DNA of 64,000 nucleotides from Psychromonas sp. SP041 (GTDB lineage: Bacteria > Pseudomonadota > Gammaproteobacteria > Enterobacterales > Psychromonadaceae), in the NCBI RefSeq assembly GCF_000470315.2, contig NZ_CBRF02000001.1, positions 124,001-188,000 on the forward strand. The letters are read 5' to 3'. Below, in pieces: positions 17,786-25,878 of the stretch (the first letter of the stretch is position 1; every line of letters begins with the position of its first letter). The notes beneath the pieces were generated by a model. The model was not told where the DNA came from, did no database searches, and was given only the letters and a program-made list of their open reading frames with translations. The position numbers were made by a program, and so were the translations under genes.

Positions 17786-18289
17786 CTAGTTTAAATTGCG
17801 GTATCTCATGATATTTGAATGAAGCTCAATAATAACTTTCTCACCTGTTTGTAGGCCTAGTTCAATTAGCGCTTCATTTAAAGGCTGCCCTTTAATGTCA
17901 ATATAGACCCATGGTTCTACTGCATTTTTTTTGCTATCAGAAATAAACTTATATCCTGCAGCCGCAGCGATTGCTCTTGTAGCTTTTACAGCAGGACCAG
18001 CGTATTGAAAGTCTCCAACTTTACTGAAGCCTTTTGGTACATTGGTCGCATTAATAAACCTTTCTTCATGCTGCTCTTTCGTCAATACCTTTTGGGCAAT
18101 TGATTCTTGAGACTTAGCAAGAAGTCTTAGCTCATCTCTTGCTTCAATAGAAATAGTAACCAGTTCATCAAGTGCATTGCTGTTTGGTATTTTTAAATCT
18201 TGAGGTTTCTCGGTCTTATTAAAAGAACACCCTCCAAGTAGGACGACTGCTACCGAAATAGCTGTTGCTTTAAGGAAATTTTGATTCAT
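17786..18289 (-). CDS. traH: DotD/TraH outer-membrane lipoprotein
   Basis: This 167-residue lipoprotein has a signal ending in the lipobox LLGGC with Cys at about residue 22. The C-terminal domain contains FQYAGPAVKATRAIAAAAGY and VYIDIKGQPLNEALIELG, the N0-like/secretin-associated fold of DotD. DotD lipoprotein helps place DotH in the outer membrane. It is the first gene of a minus-strand operon traH-traI-traJ-traK, with a promoter candidate 29 bp above the start. The 192-bp gap to traU contains a hairpin that probably ends the traU transcript. Confidence 0.88.
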   Translation of the reverse strand: MNQNFLKATAISVAVVLLGGCSFNKTEKPQDLKIPNSNALDELVTISIEARDELRLLAKSQESIAQKVLTKEQHEERFINATNVPKGFSKVGDFQYAGPAVKATRAIAAAAGYKFISDSKKNAVEPWVYIDIKGQPLNEALIELGLQTGEKVIIELHSNIMRYRNLN

Positions 18290-18317
18290 CTTTATTTACC
18301 GGAATTTATTATTATTG

Positions 18318-18347
18318 ATTTTAGAAGATACTAAACATTTAGCTCAA
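18318..18347 (-). promoter_or_regulatory. Candidate promoter of traH-I-J-K
   Basis: On the minus strand TTGAGC (18342-18347), an 18-bp spacer and TAAAAT (18318-18323) lie just upstream of dotD/traH. No dyad like that of the pil promoter is seen here. Confidence 0.45.
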
Positions 18348-18414
18348 AAAATGCAATTATTATATTAAAAATGGGGTTTTATGGCATGTTTTATTGGCTG
18401 TGTTGTTTAAATTA

Positions 18415-18444
18415 ATTGAGAAGACAAGTTAATGCCTTCTCAAT
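18415..18444 (-). terminator. Hairpin downstream of traU
   Basis: ATTGAGAAG (18415-18423) and CTTCTCAAT (18436-18444) form a 9-bp stem with a 12-base loop, 38 bp beyond the traU stop on the minus strand. The U-tract is weak, so it may be an imperfect terminator or an mRNA-stabilising hairpin. Confidence 0.45.
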
Positions 18445-18481
18445 AGATACTTTAGTTTTAAATCTATATAGATTTTTAGCT

Positions 18482-21475
18482 TTAACTATCTAGTGTATCA
18501 ATTTTGTCCTTGTTTTTAATTATTAGGTCACGTTTCACATCCTCGTAAATGTTTTCATCTTCGTTTTCTGCGTCCATCCCTTTCGACTTAAGGAAATCTT
18601 TTGCACTACCACCAGGGAACTCACTCGCCAATATTCTTAAAGCATTATTTAAACCGATTTCTGAGGTCAACCTTTCTCTTAGATTAACATCTTCTTTAGT
18701 TGTGCTATAAGCCCATCTTTCTAGAGGTCCTAGTGTTAATCTAACAATTATTTCAATGCTGCCGCTATCTTTCAGTTCACCAATGTAGAGCATTGACGAG
18801 CCTTCTCTGCCTGGCCCAGTACAATATCTTTTAAGCTGTTTAATCGCATCATCACTTGGATTAAACTTATCCTTAATTTTTTTAATTGTCTCTTCTGTAT
18901 TACCTTTAGACATTATGTAAATGTTATTCGCAAGTTCAATCATGTCATCATCGAAGTCATCAACCATTTGTGATAACAGGGAAATTTGAATGTTGAATTT
19001 ACGACCTTCTCTAACATCTTGTAATGTTTGAAGCCTAACTCCTGGAGAGAATCTTGTTCTGTGATACTCATCCATACAGATTCTTTTAGAAACATTTTCG
19101 TCGGTATCTATTATTTTCTGATGATAAGACTTAAAGTAATCTGGAATTTCTTCGAGGACATCTTTATCTAAGTAAAAAGTTCTACATGTCACCTGTCTCG
19201 CAAGCATGTACATTAATCCAGTACGCTTCTTGGCTTGAGGAGAATTGCCTTTTGCTACGTCCTGAAGATCGATGCTACAAATTCTTGCCTCTCCAATATC
19301 AAACTTAGATGGGCTACTGATAATTGGATAATCTGAAGTAACAGATGAAAGCATGCTTTCAATAAGTTTTAATGTATTTTCTTGCCCAACAGAAGCATCA
19401 CTGTAAATGTTTTTTATGTCTGCTGAAGAGTTAAGGACGGTTGTAGCGTCCGAAATATTGGGAACAGCGTACCTTTGTGCCATAACGGCCATTTGATATA
19501 AGTTGTTATCATATAAAAGAGTTGAAATTTTGTACCATGATACTTCTTCATCTTCTTCAATGTGAATACCAAGATCATCTAATGCATTATCAACTTCATC
19601 CAATGTTCCTTTTTCATACGGCTTCGGATATCTTTCTTCCGAGTAATAGCTGTACATTTCATCAATTAACTTGCTCGATATTTCTGGTAGTCTTGAAATA
19701 GGCGCAGAGCCTGCAGGCGTTAGCAAGTCTGTTAAAAAGTTAATTGCAAACTCTCTGTCCAATGAAACAGGGAATTGACACCCAAGCGGGGTATCCAAAA
19801 TATTAATACAATACTCTTTCGTCATTTGAAGCTTGTAAGATTGTGCCAAATGCTTCAATTCTTTTGGTAGCGCTGACTTAATCAAGCTAACAAATGCAGA
19901 TGAAGAGTATCCAATATCAATAATCGATATTCTAGGCAGTACCAGATTTTCTGGTGATGTTATTAGTGCAGTATTTAATGCAGACAAGAAAAAAGATTTA
20001 CCCATGCCAGGGGGAGCAAAAGTTATGTCGAACCAAGCCGCCTGCTTAGAGCTACCTGGAGTGTATGGGTAAAGGTGATTACTAACAGTTCTTAGTAGAC
20101 ACGAACCTGTATCCCAAGGCGACGTCTGGTGTGTAACTGGCAGGATGGTGAAAGCATCTGTCATGCAAATAGGAAATGGGGTAGATATTTTCCTTCTTGA
20201 CATGCATGGAACAGAATCCATCCATGCAGAAATTGGATCACCAAACTCCTCTAGCAATTCAACAGCACCCCAGTTAGATGCTTGTTGCATTATCATTTGC
20301 TTTCTTCTATTGGCTTGTCTTTCATCATCGGCCCAAGTACAAAATGTCATGGACCCCATTACCAGTGGTTCGCCTTCTCTTGCAAGTTCCATTAACTCTT
20401 CTGCAGCATCCCTGATAAGGCGATTGTCCGAAGAAAACATCGACAGGGCAGTTGCCATTGAGTTTTTATTTGCTACTTTTGATAGGACTTCTTTATGCCC
20501 CGTCTCCATGGTAAAAGAAAATCTCCATGGAATGGATTTATCAAGTTTCTCTATCAGTTCAGAAAAAGGCTTTGATTCCTGAGGAGGAAGATCAACTAAA
20601 ATTGGTGCAATTACTTTCCCGCCCATCTTAATTAAAGAGCTGTCGTTGTCACTAACGCGAGGCCTTTGATTAAACAGTTGAAAAGCAATATTTGGATTCA
20701 TAGTATGACTTGAATCTATGTCATTTCCAGCTTCTTTAGTCGACCTTATTTTTATTTTATCTCCAAGCAGAGATGCTTTCCACTGACTGCTTGTTACTTC
20801 AGCATTTATTTCAAATTTAATGCATCTAAGAGCTTCATGAACGTCCAATCTTTTAAATGCAGTATTAGATGCAGCAAGTGCATCTTCAAAGGTTGTTGTG
20901 AAGCCTAGGTGAATATCTCTTAACCCATCGATAGCAAAGTGAGGACTTAGCCCAAATTCACCAGGCTTAATTCCGATATTTAGGCCTTTAACTCTGTCTA
21001 ATCTTTCCTTAAGTTCTTGTGATAATGTTTTACCTGTCAGTACAGACGGCAGTGTCGTAAGAACCATGTAGCAGTTTTCATAAGTAGTTCGCTCAGATAA
21101 AACTTTAGCTCGCTCCTTTATGATATCTTCCATATTAAGGTTTAGTCTTTTGAGAGATTTATAGACAGGGTCAAGACTCTGATCTACCTTTCTCTTAGAT
21201 GAATATGGATCGTTGGTATAAAAAAAATCTATTTTGTACCCAGGCTTTCTTAATGTTCCTGAGAGGTCTTCAATTAAACCTAAGATTAGCTCTTTAAATC
21301 TTGCTGCACCAATTAGCTTGTATGATCCATTTATTTTTATAACAGTGGACATGCCGCCATCTTTGTTTACAAATGAAGAATCAGTCATGTCTTCTGAGTC
21401 ATTTGTTTCTAAGTTGCAGTAGTCATACATTCCAGATTTGAAAAACTTATTCAAGGACCTTATGGCTGTATACAT
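18482..21475 (-). CDS. traU: DotO/IcmB/TraU, VirB4-like secretion ATPase
   Basis: This 997-residue protein is the large energising ATPase of type IVB secretion, forming the inner-membrane cytoplasmic complex with DotB. The Walker A motif FAPPGMGKSFF is near residue 488. The N-terminal half is the VirB4/CagE-like non-catalytic domain, and the C-terminal half holds the second ATPase signature region around ICMDEYHRTRF. The length matches R64 TraU and Legionella DotO (about 1,000). It is preceded by an 86-residue gene 10 bp upstream and followed by a hairpin. Its normal upstream neighbour in Dot/Icm clusters is icmJ/dotN, which here lies 15 kb away beyond a cargo island. Confidence 0.92.
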   Translation of the reverse strand: MYTAIRSLNKFFKSGMYDYCNLETNDSEDMTDSSFVNKDGGMSTVIKINGSYKLIGAARFKELILGLIEDLSGTLRKPGYKIDFFYTNDPYSSKRKVDQSLDPVYKSLKRLNLNMEDIIKERAKVLSERTTYENCYMVLTTLPSVLTGKTLSQELKERLDRVKGLNIGIKPGEFGLSPHFAIDGLRDIHLGFTTTFEDALAASNTAFKRLDVHEALRCIKFEINAEVTSSQWKASLLGDKIKIRSTKEAGNDIDSSHTMNPNIAFQLFNQRPRVSDNDSSLIKMGGKVIAPILVDLPPQESKPFSELIEKLDKSIPWRFSFTMETGHKEVLSKVANKNSMATALSMFSSDNRLIRDAAEELMELAREGEPLVMGSMTFCTWADDERQANRRKQMIMQQASNWGAVELLEEFGDPISAWMDSVPCMSRRKISTPFPICMTDAFTILPVTHQTSPWDTGSCLLRTVSNHLYPYTPGSSKQAAWFDITFAPPGMGKSFFLSALNTALITSPENLVLPRISIIDIGYSSSAFVSLIKSALPKELKHLAQSYKLQMTKEYCINILDTPLGCQFPVSLDREFAINFLTDLLTPAGSAPISRLPEISSKLIDEMYSYYSEERYPKPYEKGTLDEVDNALDDLGIHIEEDEEVSWYKISTLLYDNNLYQMAVMAQRYAVPNISDATTVLNSSADIKNIYSDASVGQENTLKLIESMLSSVTSDYPIISSPSKFDIGEARICSIDLQDVAKGNSPQAKKRTGLMYMLARQVTCRTFYLDKDVLEEIPDYFKSYHQKIIDTDENVSKRICMDEYHRTRFSPGVRLQTLQDVREGRKFNIQISLLSQMVDDFDDDMIELANNIYIMSKGNTEETIKKIKDKFNPSDDAIKQLKRYCTGPGREGSSMLYIGELKDSGSIEIIVRLTLGPLERWAYSTTKEDVNLRERLTSEIGLNNALRILASEFPGGSAKDFLKSKGMDAENEDENIYEDVKRDLIIKNKDKIDTLDS

Positions 21476-21485
21476 TGTTGTATCC

Positions 21486-21746
21486 TTATAGAGTTATTTG
21501 CTCTTCTTCTTCTTCTTGATTCGGGGCGCTTGATATTTTTGCTTTCAATTCTTCAAAAAAATCATTCAAGTATTTTTTTTGTTCTTCTGCAGGAGCAAGA
21601 AGGTGAGAGTCCATACCTAGTATCGCCTCTCTGTCTATTTCATTCGTATTCTGAGATGATACGAAATATAGAAATAGGTAGTCTTTATTGCATTTTTGTA
21701 CCAGATCGGCAGGCACACTCCCAGACAGTATTTGTTCTAATATCAT
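21486..21746 (-). CDS. Small acidic protein of the transfer operon, unknown
   Basis: This 86-residue protein has no recognised domain. It has an N-terminal helix-like half with hydrophobic YLFLYFVSS and a C-terminal acidic stretch rich in Glu (EEEEEQITL). It is cytoplasmic by appearance, with no signal and no convincing membrane helix. It is packed between the 395-residue gene (5 bp) and traU (10 bp), so it is almost certainly part of the transfer operon. By size it could be a chaperone or adaptor like the small Icm proteins (IcmS, IcmW), but no sequence support for that is seen. Confidence 0.6.
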   Translation of the reverse strand: MILEQILSGSVPADLVQKCNKDYLFLYFVSSQNTNEIDREAILGMDSHLLAPAEEQKKYLNDFFEELKAKISSAPNQEEEEEQITL

Positions 21747-21751
21747 GACAG

Positions 21752-22939
21752 TTACCTTAAAAGGTTTTTCAGCGGTGGAATAAGGCCATTTCTTATTGCA
21801 ATGTTGTTTGCATCTTTAATATCTGATGGTCGAACATATGCAGTTACTCTTCCTGTTCCGAAAGAGCCGGTGATAATGGAACCGTCTTTATAGAAAGCTT
21901 CTGCAGCATTTGCACAAGCTATTCTGTCATAAGCCCTCATATATGCAGCAGTAGCAGTGTTAATCGTTGGCTTAGCATTAAGGGGAGTTGCTATTCCTAC
22001 CCATAGACAATCTAAAAAAATACTTCGTGTTAGTGAGAATTCATTTTCATCAGTATTTAAAGGTATTTTTAATCCTATGTCAGATAAGCTACACATAAAT
22101 CCACCCTCAATTTTTATTTTTGAGAATCTTGAAATATGGATGATTTCTGGAAGAGTTGCCCATCTTCTTGCTACATTGGATCCGCTGCCGAAACTCTGAT
22201 AGTCAATGAACTCTCTGTTTTGGCTTAAGACAGTTACTCTTAATAAAACTGCCTTTGTTTTACCTAGCTCAAGAAGGGCGCCAAGAATAGTTTTGGTTCC
22301 TTTTATTTGAATGTTGTCCTCATGGCCAAAAACACCAGAGAATTTCTTTTCTGGCAAAATCTCCCAATCATCACCGCCAGGGTAAGGCAGGCTCATTAAC
22401 CATCTTGAGTACGCACCACGAGGAAAGATGAAGTTCATTGTCGTTGAGCCCTGAGGGGCATTACCGGTCATCTTTTGCATCGTTTGAGTTGATTGAGTTA
22501 TTGCATTGTTTATTTCAAGCGAATGAACTCCTGATGGTTGTTTTTTTAATGAGCTAGAAGCAAGGTAATCTCTTAGCAAGTGAGGGATTCTGTACCCACA
22601 TTCAGAAATGTTTATATTTAATTTGTTGTACAAATAATGTGAAAATCGAGTGAATACTTCTGAGAAGAATTTTACCTGTTCTTTTGGCTCATTTTCAAAG
22701 CCCAGCTCTCTTCCGTAGAAAGTATATGAATTCCTGAAGAACTGGTCATCAAACACATGGCCAAGTCTATTTAGATTTAGCCTTAGGTAGTCTCTCCAAA
22801 GAATATTTGTTATCCAGACTGCATCTGTTCTTAGATCTCCACGACTTTTGATTCTAAAAGGCGTACTGCCATTAATTGAAGCCCAGCCTGATGTTGCCAT
22901 TTTAGAGTCATCAAAATGGCAAACTCCTACGTTTTGCAT
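21752..22939 (-). CDS. Conserved-looking transfer-operon protein upstream of traU, unknown
   Basis: This 395-residue soluble protein has no signal peptide, no transmembrane segment and no nucleotide-binding motif that I recognise. Segments of note are the aromatic-rich middle (FPRGAYSRWLMSLPYPGGDDWE) and the late FGTGRVTAYVRPSDI. It is the first gene of the minus-strand block that includes the 86-residue gene and traU, the place where R64 has traT-type genes. By position it is likely a cytoplasmic or inner-membrane-associated component of the conjugation complex, but I cannot name it. The ATG lies just below a T-rich leader and the cargo island starts about 670 bp upstream. Confidence 0.6.
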   Translation of the reverse strand: MQNVGVCHFDDSKMATSGWASINGSTPFRIKSRGDLRTDAVWITNILWRDYLRLNLNRLGHVFDDQFFRNSYTFYGRELGFENEPKEQVKFFSEVFTRFSHYLYNKLNINISECGYRIPHLLRDYLASSSLKKQPSGVHSLEINNAITQSTQTMQKMTGNAPQGSTTMNFIFPRGAYSRWLMSLPYPGGDDWEILPEKKFSGVFGHEDNIQIKGTKTILGALLELGKTKAVLLRVTVLSQNREFIDYQSFGSGSNVARRWATLPEIIHISRFSKIKIEGGFMCSLSDIGLKIPLNTDENEFSLTRSIFLDCLWVGIATPLNAKPTINTATAAYMRAYDRIACANAAEAFYKDGSIITGSFGTGRVTAYVRPSDIKDANNIAIRNGLIPPLKNLLR

Positions 22940-23540
22940 GTTATTACCTTTATTATTATCTTTATTGGCACTGCGTCTATTTATACCTTATTTTTTTGGT
23001 TGTTTCCAATAAAAGTGTTATAAAAAGTCAAAGGGCTAGGTTTCAGTTGTTAACGGATAATTAAATTTGTTTGGGAAGACAGTAGGGATTATCTTAAGAA
23101 ATTAAGTTGGCAAATAACGGTGTTACTATAAGTTATTTTGTTTTAATGTCATGTTCGTTGGGGCGGGCCAGTCTCTAACGGTACGAGTATGCGAATACTC
23201 TTGATTGTAACAATGGGGATATTTTTAATTATTCATCGCCATCGATTACGCCAGTGCAAAAGAAGGCAAAGTTCTTTTTTAAAGTTTGTATATCGGTCAC
23301 TACCGTTCAGCCTGTTAATCACGATTTACTTTTGTCGTTTTGTCTTAATGCACATATCTTTTCTGCAAATTTTTGTTGGGTTCAGCCAGCTTCATTACTT
23401 GAAATTCATTATTTAAATTATATTTAAGCAGATCTTAGTTTGCACTCTATGTTTTTAGATGTCATTTTAGGTGGGGTTTATTGCCAGAACGCTTATTCAA
23501 GGGCTGCAGATTTAGGAGTGTTATCGTTCTGAACTCAGAC
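22940..23540. other. Intergenic region between the transfer block and the indigoidine island
   Basis: No gene can be supported here. A frame on the plus strand from about 23179 to 23424 stays open without a start codon, and an overlapping frame with an ATG at 23189 has no ribosome-binding site. Both could be remnants. The first ~100 bp probably hold the promoter of the minus-strand block that begins at 22939. This is the left junction of the cargo island. No terminal repeat or target duplication was recognised. Confidence 0.4.
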
Positions 23541-23596
23541 AAAAAAACGTTTTGATAGTCAAAGCTAGAGTGCGAAAAACTCATTCTATCAAAACG
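23541..23596 (-). terminator. Terminator of the EamA exporter gene
   Basis: CGTTTTGATAG (23548-23558) and CTATCAAAACG (23586-23596) form an 11-bp perfect stem, with an inner GAGT/ACTC pair in the loop. Seven A on the left (23541-23547) give a U-tract for minus-strand transcripts. It lies 10 bp after the EamA stop. Confidence 0.8.
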
Positions 23597-23606
23597 AAGT
23601 TAATAA

Positions 23607-24497
23607 TTAAGTGGAAGAGTCATTTTTAGATTTTTTCGTCATTACTTGATTTATAAATAACGCAGAAAGAATAGTGGATAAAGCAATCCAGGTATTTGTG
23701 CTAATGTTTTCATTGGTCAACAGCGCGCCAATTAAAACACCAACGGCTGGAACAATGTAGTTAGTCATAGAAGTAAAGACAGGGCCGGTTCTTTTAATGC
23801 ACATCATGTAAAGGTAATAAACAACTCCTGCACATATAGCTCCCAAATAAAGTACTGAGATTAACGCAATGGAAGATGTTTCTTTGTACTCAAAGGGAGT
23901 GGTTAATGTTGCGATGACTATTAACTGGATGCTAGCTGCAGAAAGTACATTTCTAGCTACAATTAAAGGATGCTCATTTCGGACTCGATTTAACAGTAAT
24001 AATGCAATAGCAAAGCATATTGCAGCAACAATAATAGATAGAGAGCTAATAAGGTTAATGTCTCCTGTTCCAGCAGATAGTTGAGGATAAAACAATATTA
24101 TTAAGCCACAAAACCCAACCACTACACTGATGGTGTTCGCAGCACTAATACTTGCGCCTTTTATAAAAACGGGTGTAAGTAGCAGAACGTAAAAAGGCAG
24201 TGTTCCCATCAATATTGCTGCGATAGAGCTATCTAGATCCTGTTGCCCCCATGGCACAAGAACAAATGGAATCGATGCCTCTAGGAGCCCAATAACGCTA
24301 AATAGCGCCCATTGTTTGCTTGAGCTCTTTACTCCTATTGCTTTGCAAATGACAATTAAAGTAATTGCACCAATTACTGCACGAATAGCGCCAATCCAAA
24401 TGGGAGAGAAGCTTACCAAGGCAAGTTCCTGAAATATAAATTGAGACCCCCAAATAAATCCAATTGATAGAAGTATTAAGTAATTTTTTAAAACCAT
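23607..24497 (-). CDS. EamA/DMT-family exporter of the indigoidine island
   Basis: This is a 296-residue, ten-segment membrane protein with two EamA repeats. The N-terminal repeat begins IGFIWGSQFIFQELAL and the later helices include YIVPAVGVLIGALLTNE. It resembles YdcZ/RhaT-type drug/metabolite exporters. It is the last gene of the minus-strand group that starts with the indigoidine synthetase, followed by a strong terminator, so it probably exports the pigment precursor, glutamine or a by-product. The pairing of pigment NRPS genes with DMT exporters is plausible, but the substrate is inference. Confidence 0.85.
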   Translation of the reverse strand: MVLKNYLILLSIGFIWGSQFIFQELALVSFSPIWIGAIRAVIGAITLIVICKAIGVKSSSKQWALFSVIGLLEASIPFVLVPWGQQDLDSSIAAILMGTLPFYVLLLTPVFIKGASISAANTISVVVGFCGLIILFYPQLSAGTGDINLISSLSIIVAAICFAIALLLLNRVRNEHPLIVARNVLSAASIQLIVIATLTTPFEYKETSSIALISVLYLGAICAGVVYYLYMMCIKRTGPVFTSMTNYIVPAVGVLIGALLTNENISTNTWIALSTILSALFINQVMTKKSKNDSST

Positions 24498-24612
24498 ATT
24501 TAATCGCCTTTTTAGGGGTAAGAAAAAGAAACATCTTACATCCAGTTTAATTTAGCCCTCTTGTAGGGCAGCAGTATTATTTACATTAAAGTCACTATGT
24601 ATGTGCATCGGC

Positions 24613-25539
24613 CTAGTGATCTCGAAAGATGCGGCTTGATTTTTTGAGTTTATCAGTAATTCCTTTGGTTCTAAGTGCATGCCAGAGAACAACAGCATTT
24701 ATGCTAAGTATTGGTATGCCAATCATGGGTTCTAGTCGTTCTGCGATATGAATAAAGCTCATATTTGTACCGCACTGAACTATAGCATCCAGACCTCTTT
24801 CTTTTGCACTTAGCAGTTCCAATATGGAGCTTTCTTTAAGTTGGTCTGGAATATGAGCAATATGCTGTGTGTTGCCACAGGCAAGACCAACATCAACCAA
24901 GACGTCGTACCCTAGATCCTTAAACATCTTTTTAGCTGAAGCATTTCCCTTGTCTTCGAACGGAGTAATTATTCCTATCTTTTTTGCGTTGTATTTACCT
25001 AATGCGCTATTTATCGCATCATGGCATGTTGTCCACCCTAAGTCTGTTTCAGATACCATTTTTTTAATAGGTGAGGTTACTTCATCAATTCCATACAATA
25101 TATGTTCTAGGCTCATTCCTAATATAATGTGTTCAGGATCAGATAAAAGAGCTGTATTCACAGATTCCTGCAACCCACTTAGAAATGCTTCTTTGTAACG
25201 CTCAAGGTCTTCCTTGTTTTGAATATCAGGGTTTGGTGTAACAACATTAGAGGTGTGAAATCCAATCTCGCGCAGAGATTTAGTCTCATTGTTATTGACT
25301 AGTATATTGCAAATCTCCTTTTCCATGGTCGTATTGGTTGCTGGTACAATAAGAGAGAACTTTGTATGTAAGTGCAATGGATCTTTATGGTGCTTGTTTC
25401 TATCTATTCCTCCAAAATCTTGAATTAGACTTCCATTTAAATAAACACCTTGCTTTGAGAAATTAGGTTTTATCACTTTATTACTTAATTTTGTATTTGA
25501 ATTTTTCTTGTTGCTTTCATAAGGAGATATATTATTCAT
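24613..25539 (-). CDS. Asp/Glu racemase superfamily protein, arylmalonate-decarboxylase-like
   Basis: The superfamily (Asp/Glu/hydantoin racemase, maleate isomerase, arylmalonate decarboxylase) uses two cysteines, or one in decarboxylases. Here FSLIVPATNTTMEKE begins the core. The N-terminal Cys position reads IILGMSLEHILYG, with no Cys, while the C-terminal site QCGTNMSFI keeps its Cys. One-Cys members are decarboxylases rather than racemases, so enolate-type decarboxylation or a tautomerisation is more likely than racemisation. The start at 25539 was chosen because AGGAATTATA precedes that ATG; a start 36 bp upstream is less well placed. About 60 residues precede the core, which is longer than usual. 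It lies between the tautomerase and exporter genes and is probably co-transcribed with them. Confidence 0.75.
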   Translation of the reverse strand: MNNISPYESNKKNSNTKLSNKVIKPNFSKQGVYLNGSLIQDFGGIDRNKHHKDPLHLHTKFSLIVPATNTTMEKEICNILVNNNETKSLREIGFHTSNVVTPNPDIQNKEDLERYKEAFLSGLQESVNTALLSDPEHIILGMSLEHILYGIDEVTSPIKKMVSETDLGWTTCHDAINSALGKYNAKKIGIITPFEDKGNASAKKMFKDLGYDVLVDVGLACGNTQHIAHIPDQLKESSILELLSAKERGLDAIVQCGTNMSFIHIAERLEPMIGIPILSINAVVLWHALRTKGITDKLKKSSRIFRDH

Positions 25540-25639
25540 TATAATTCCTGTGTGATTTCTTGACTTAACCTTCACTTATAAATAAATGAAGGTTAATTAT
25601 TAAATAAAACTTGTTTATTACATCTAGTTTTTCTAAAGC

Positions 25640-25864
25640 CTAATATTGTGGAACTTTTATTAAAATCTCTTGTTTTCCTTTGATTTCTGGTTCGTAAATT
25701 TCCTTATTCCAAAGTTCTTTACGTACAGGTTCCATTGACACAGATATGGCGTCATATGGACAAGATAATCTTTTGGAAATTATTTTAGATATTTCACTGG
25801 CAATATCTTCTTTATCCTCTGTTGAAATATCAACAGGAAAATGCTTAATTAGTATATGTGGCAT
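25640..25864 (-). CDS. PptA-like 4-oxalocrotonate tautomerase family enzyme
   Basis: From the chosen ATG the protein begins MPHILIKHFP, so Pro becomes the N-terminal catalytic residue after Met removal, the defining feature of the tautomerase superfamily. The rest (KRLSCPYDAISVSMEPV, then ILIKVPQY at the end) follows the E. coli PptA (YdcE) pattern closely. It has about 74 residues, as expected for a small oligomeric tautomerase. An ATG two codons upstream would bury the Pro, so it is rejected as start; AGGAG lies nine bases before the chosen one. It lies 14 bp after the indigoidine synthetase gene. A keto-enol step on the cyclised glutamine product is a possible role but is inference. Confidence 0.82.
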   Translation of the reverse strand: MPHILIKHFPVDISTEDKEDIASEISKIISKRLSCPYDAISVSMEPVRKELWNKEIYEPEIKGKQEILIKVPQY

Positions 25865-25878
25865 AATCATACTCTCCT

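Noticed and set aside
6620-18289. Chromosomal type IV pilus or type II secretion locus
   Set aside because: The pil genes follow the R64 thin-pilus order and abut dotB/C/D-type transfer genes, which points to a conjugative element.
23189-23416. Possible 75-codon gene in the junction region
   Set aside because: No ribosome-binding site, Arg/Phe-rich composition typical of a shadow frame, and another frame is open in the same stretch.
24613-25539. Amino-acid racemase
   Set aside because: The first catalytic Cys of racemases is absent (GMSLEH at that place); only the second is kept, which fits decarboxylase-like members better.
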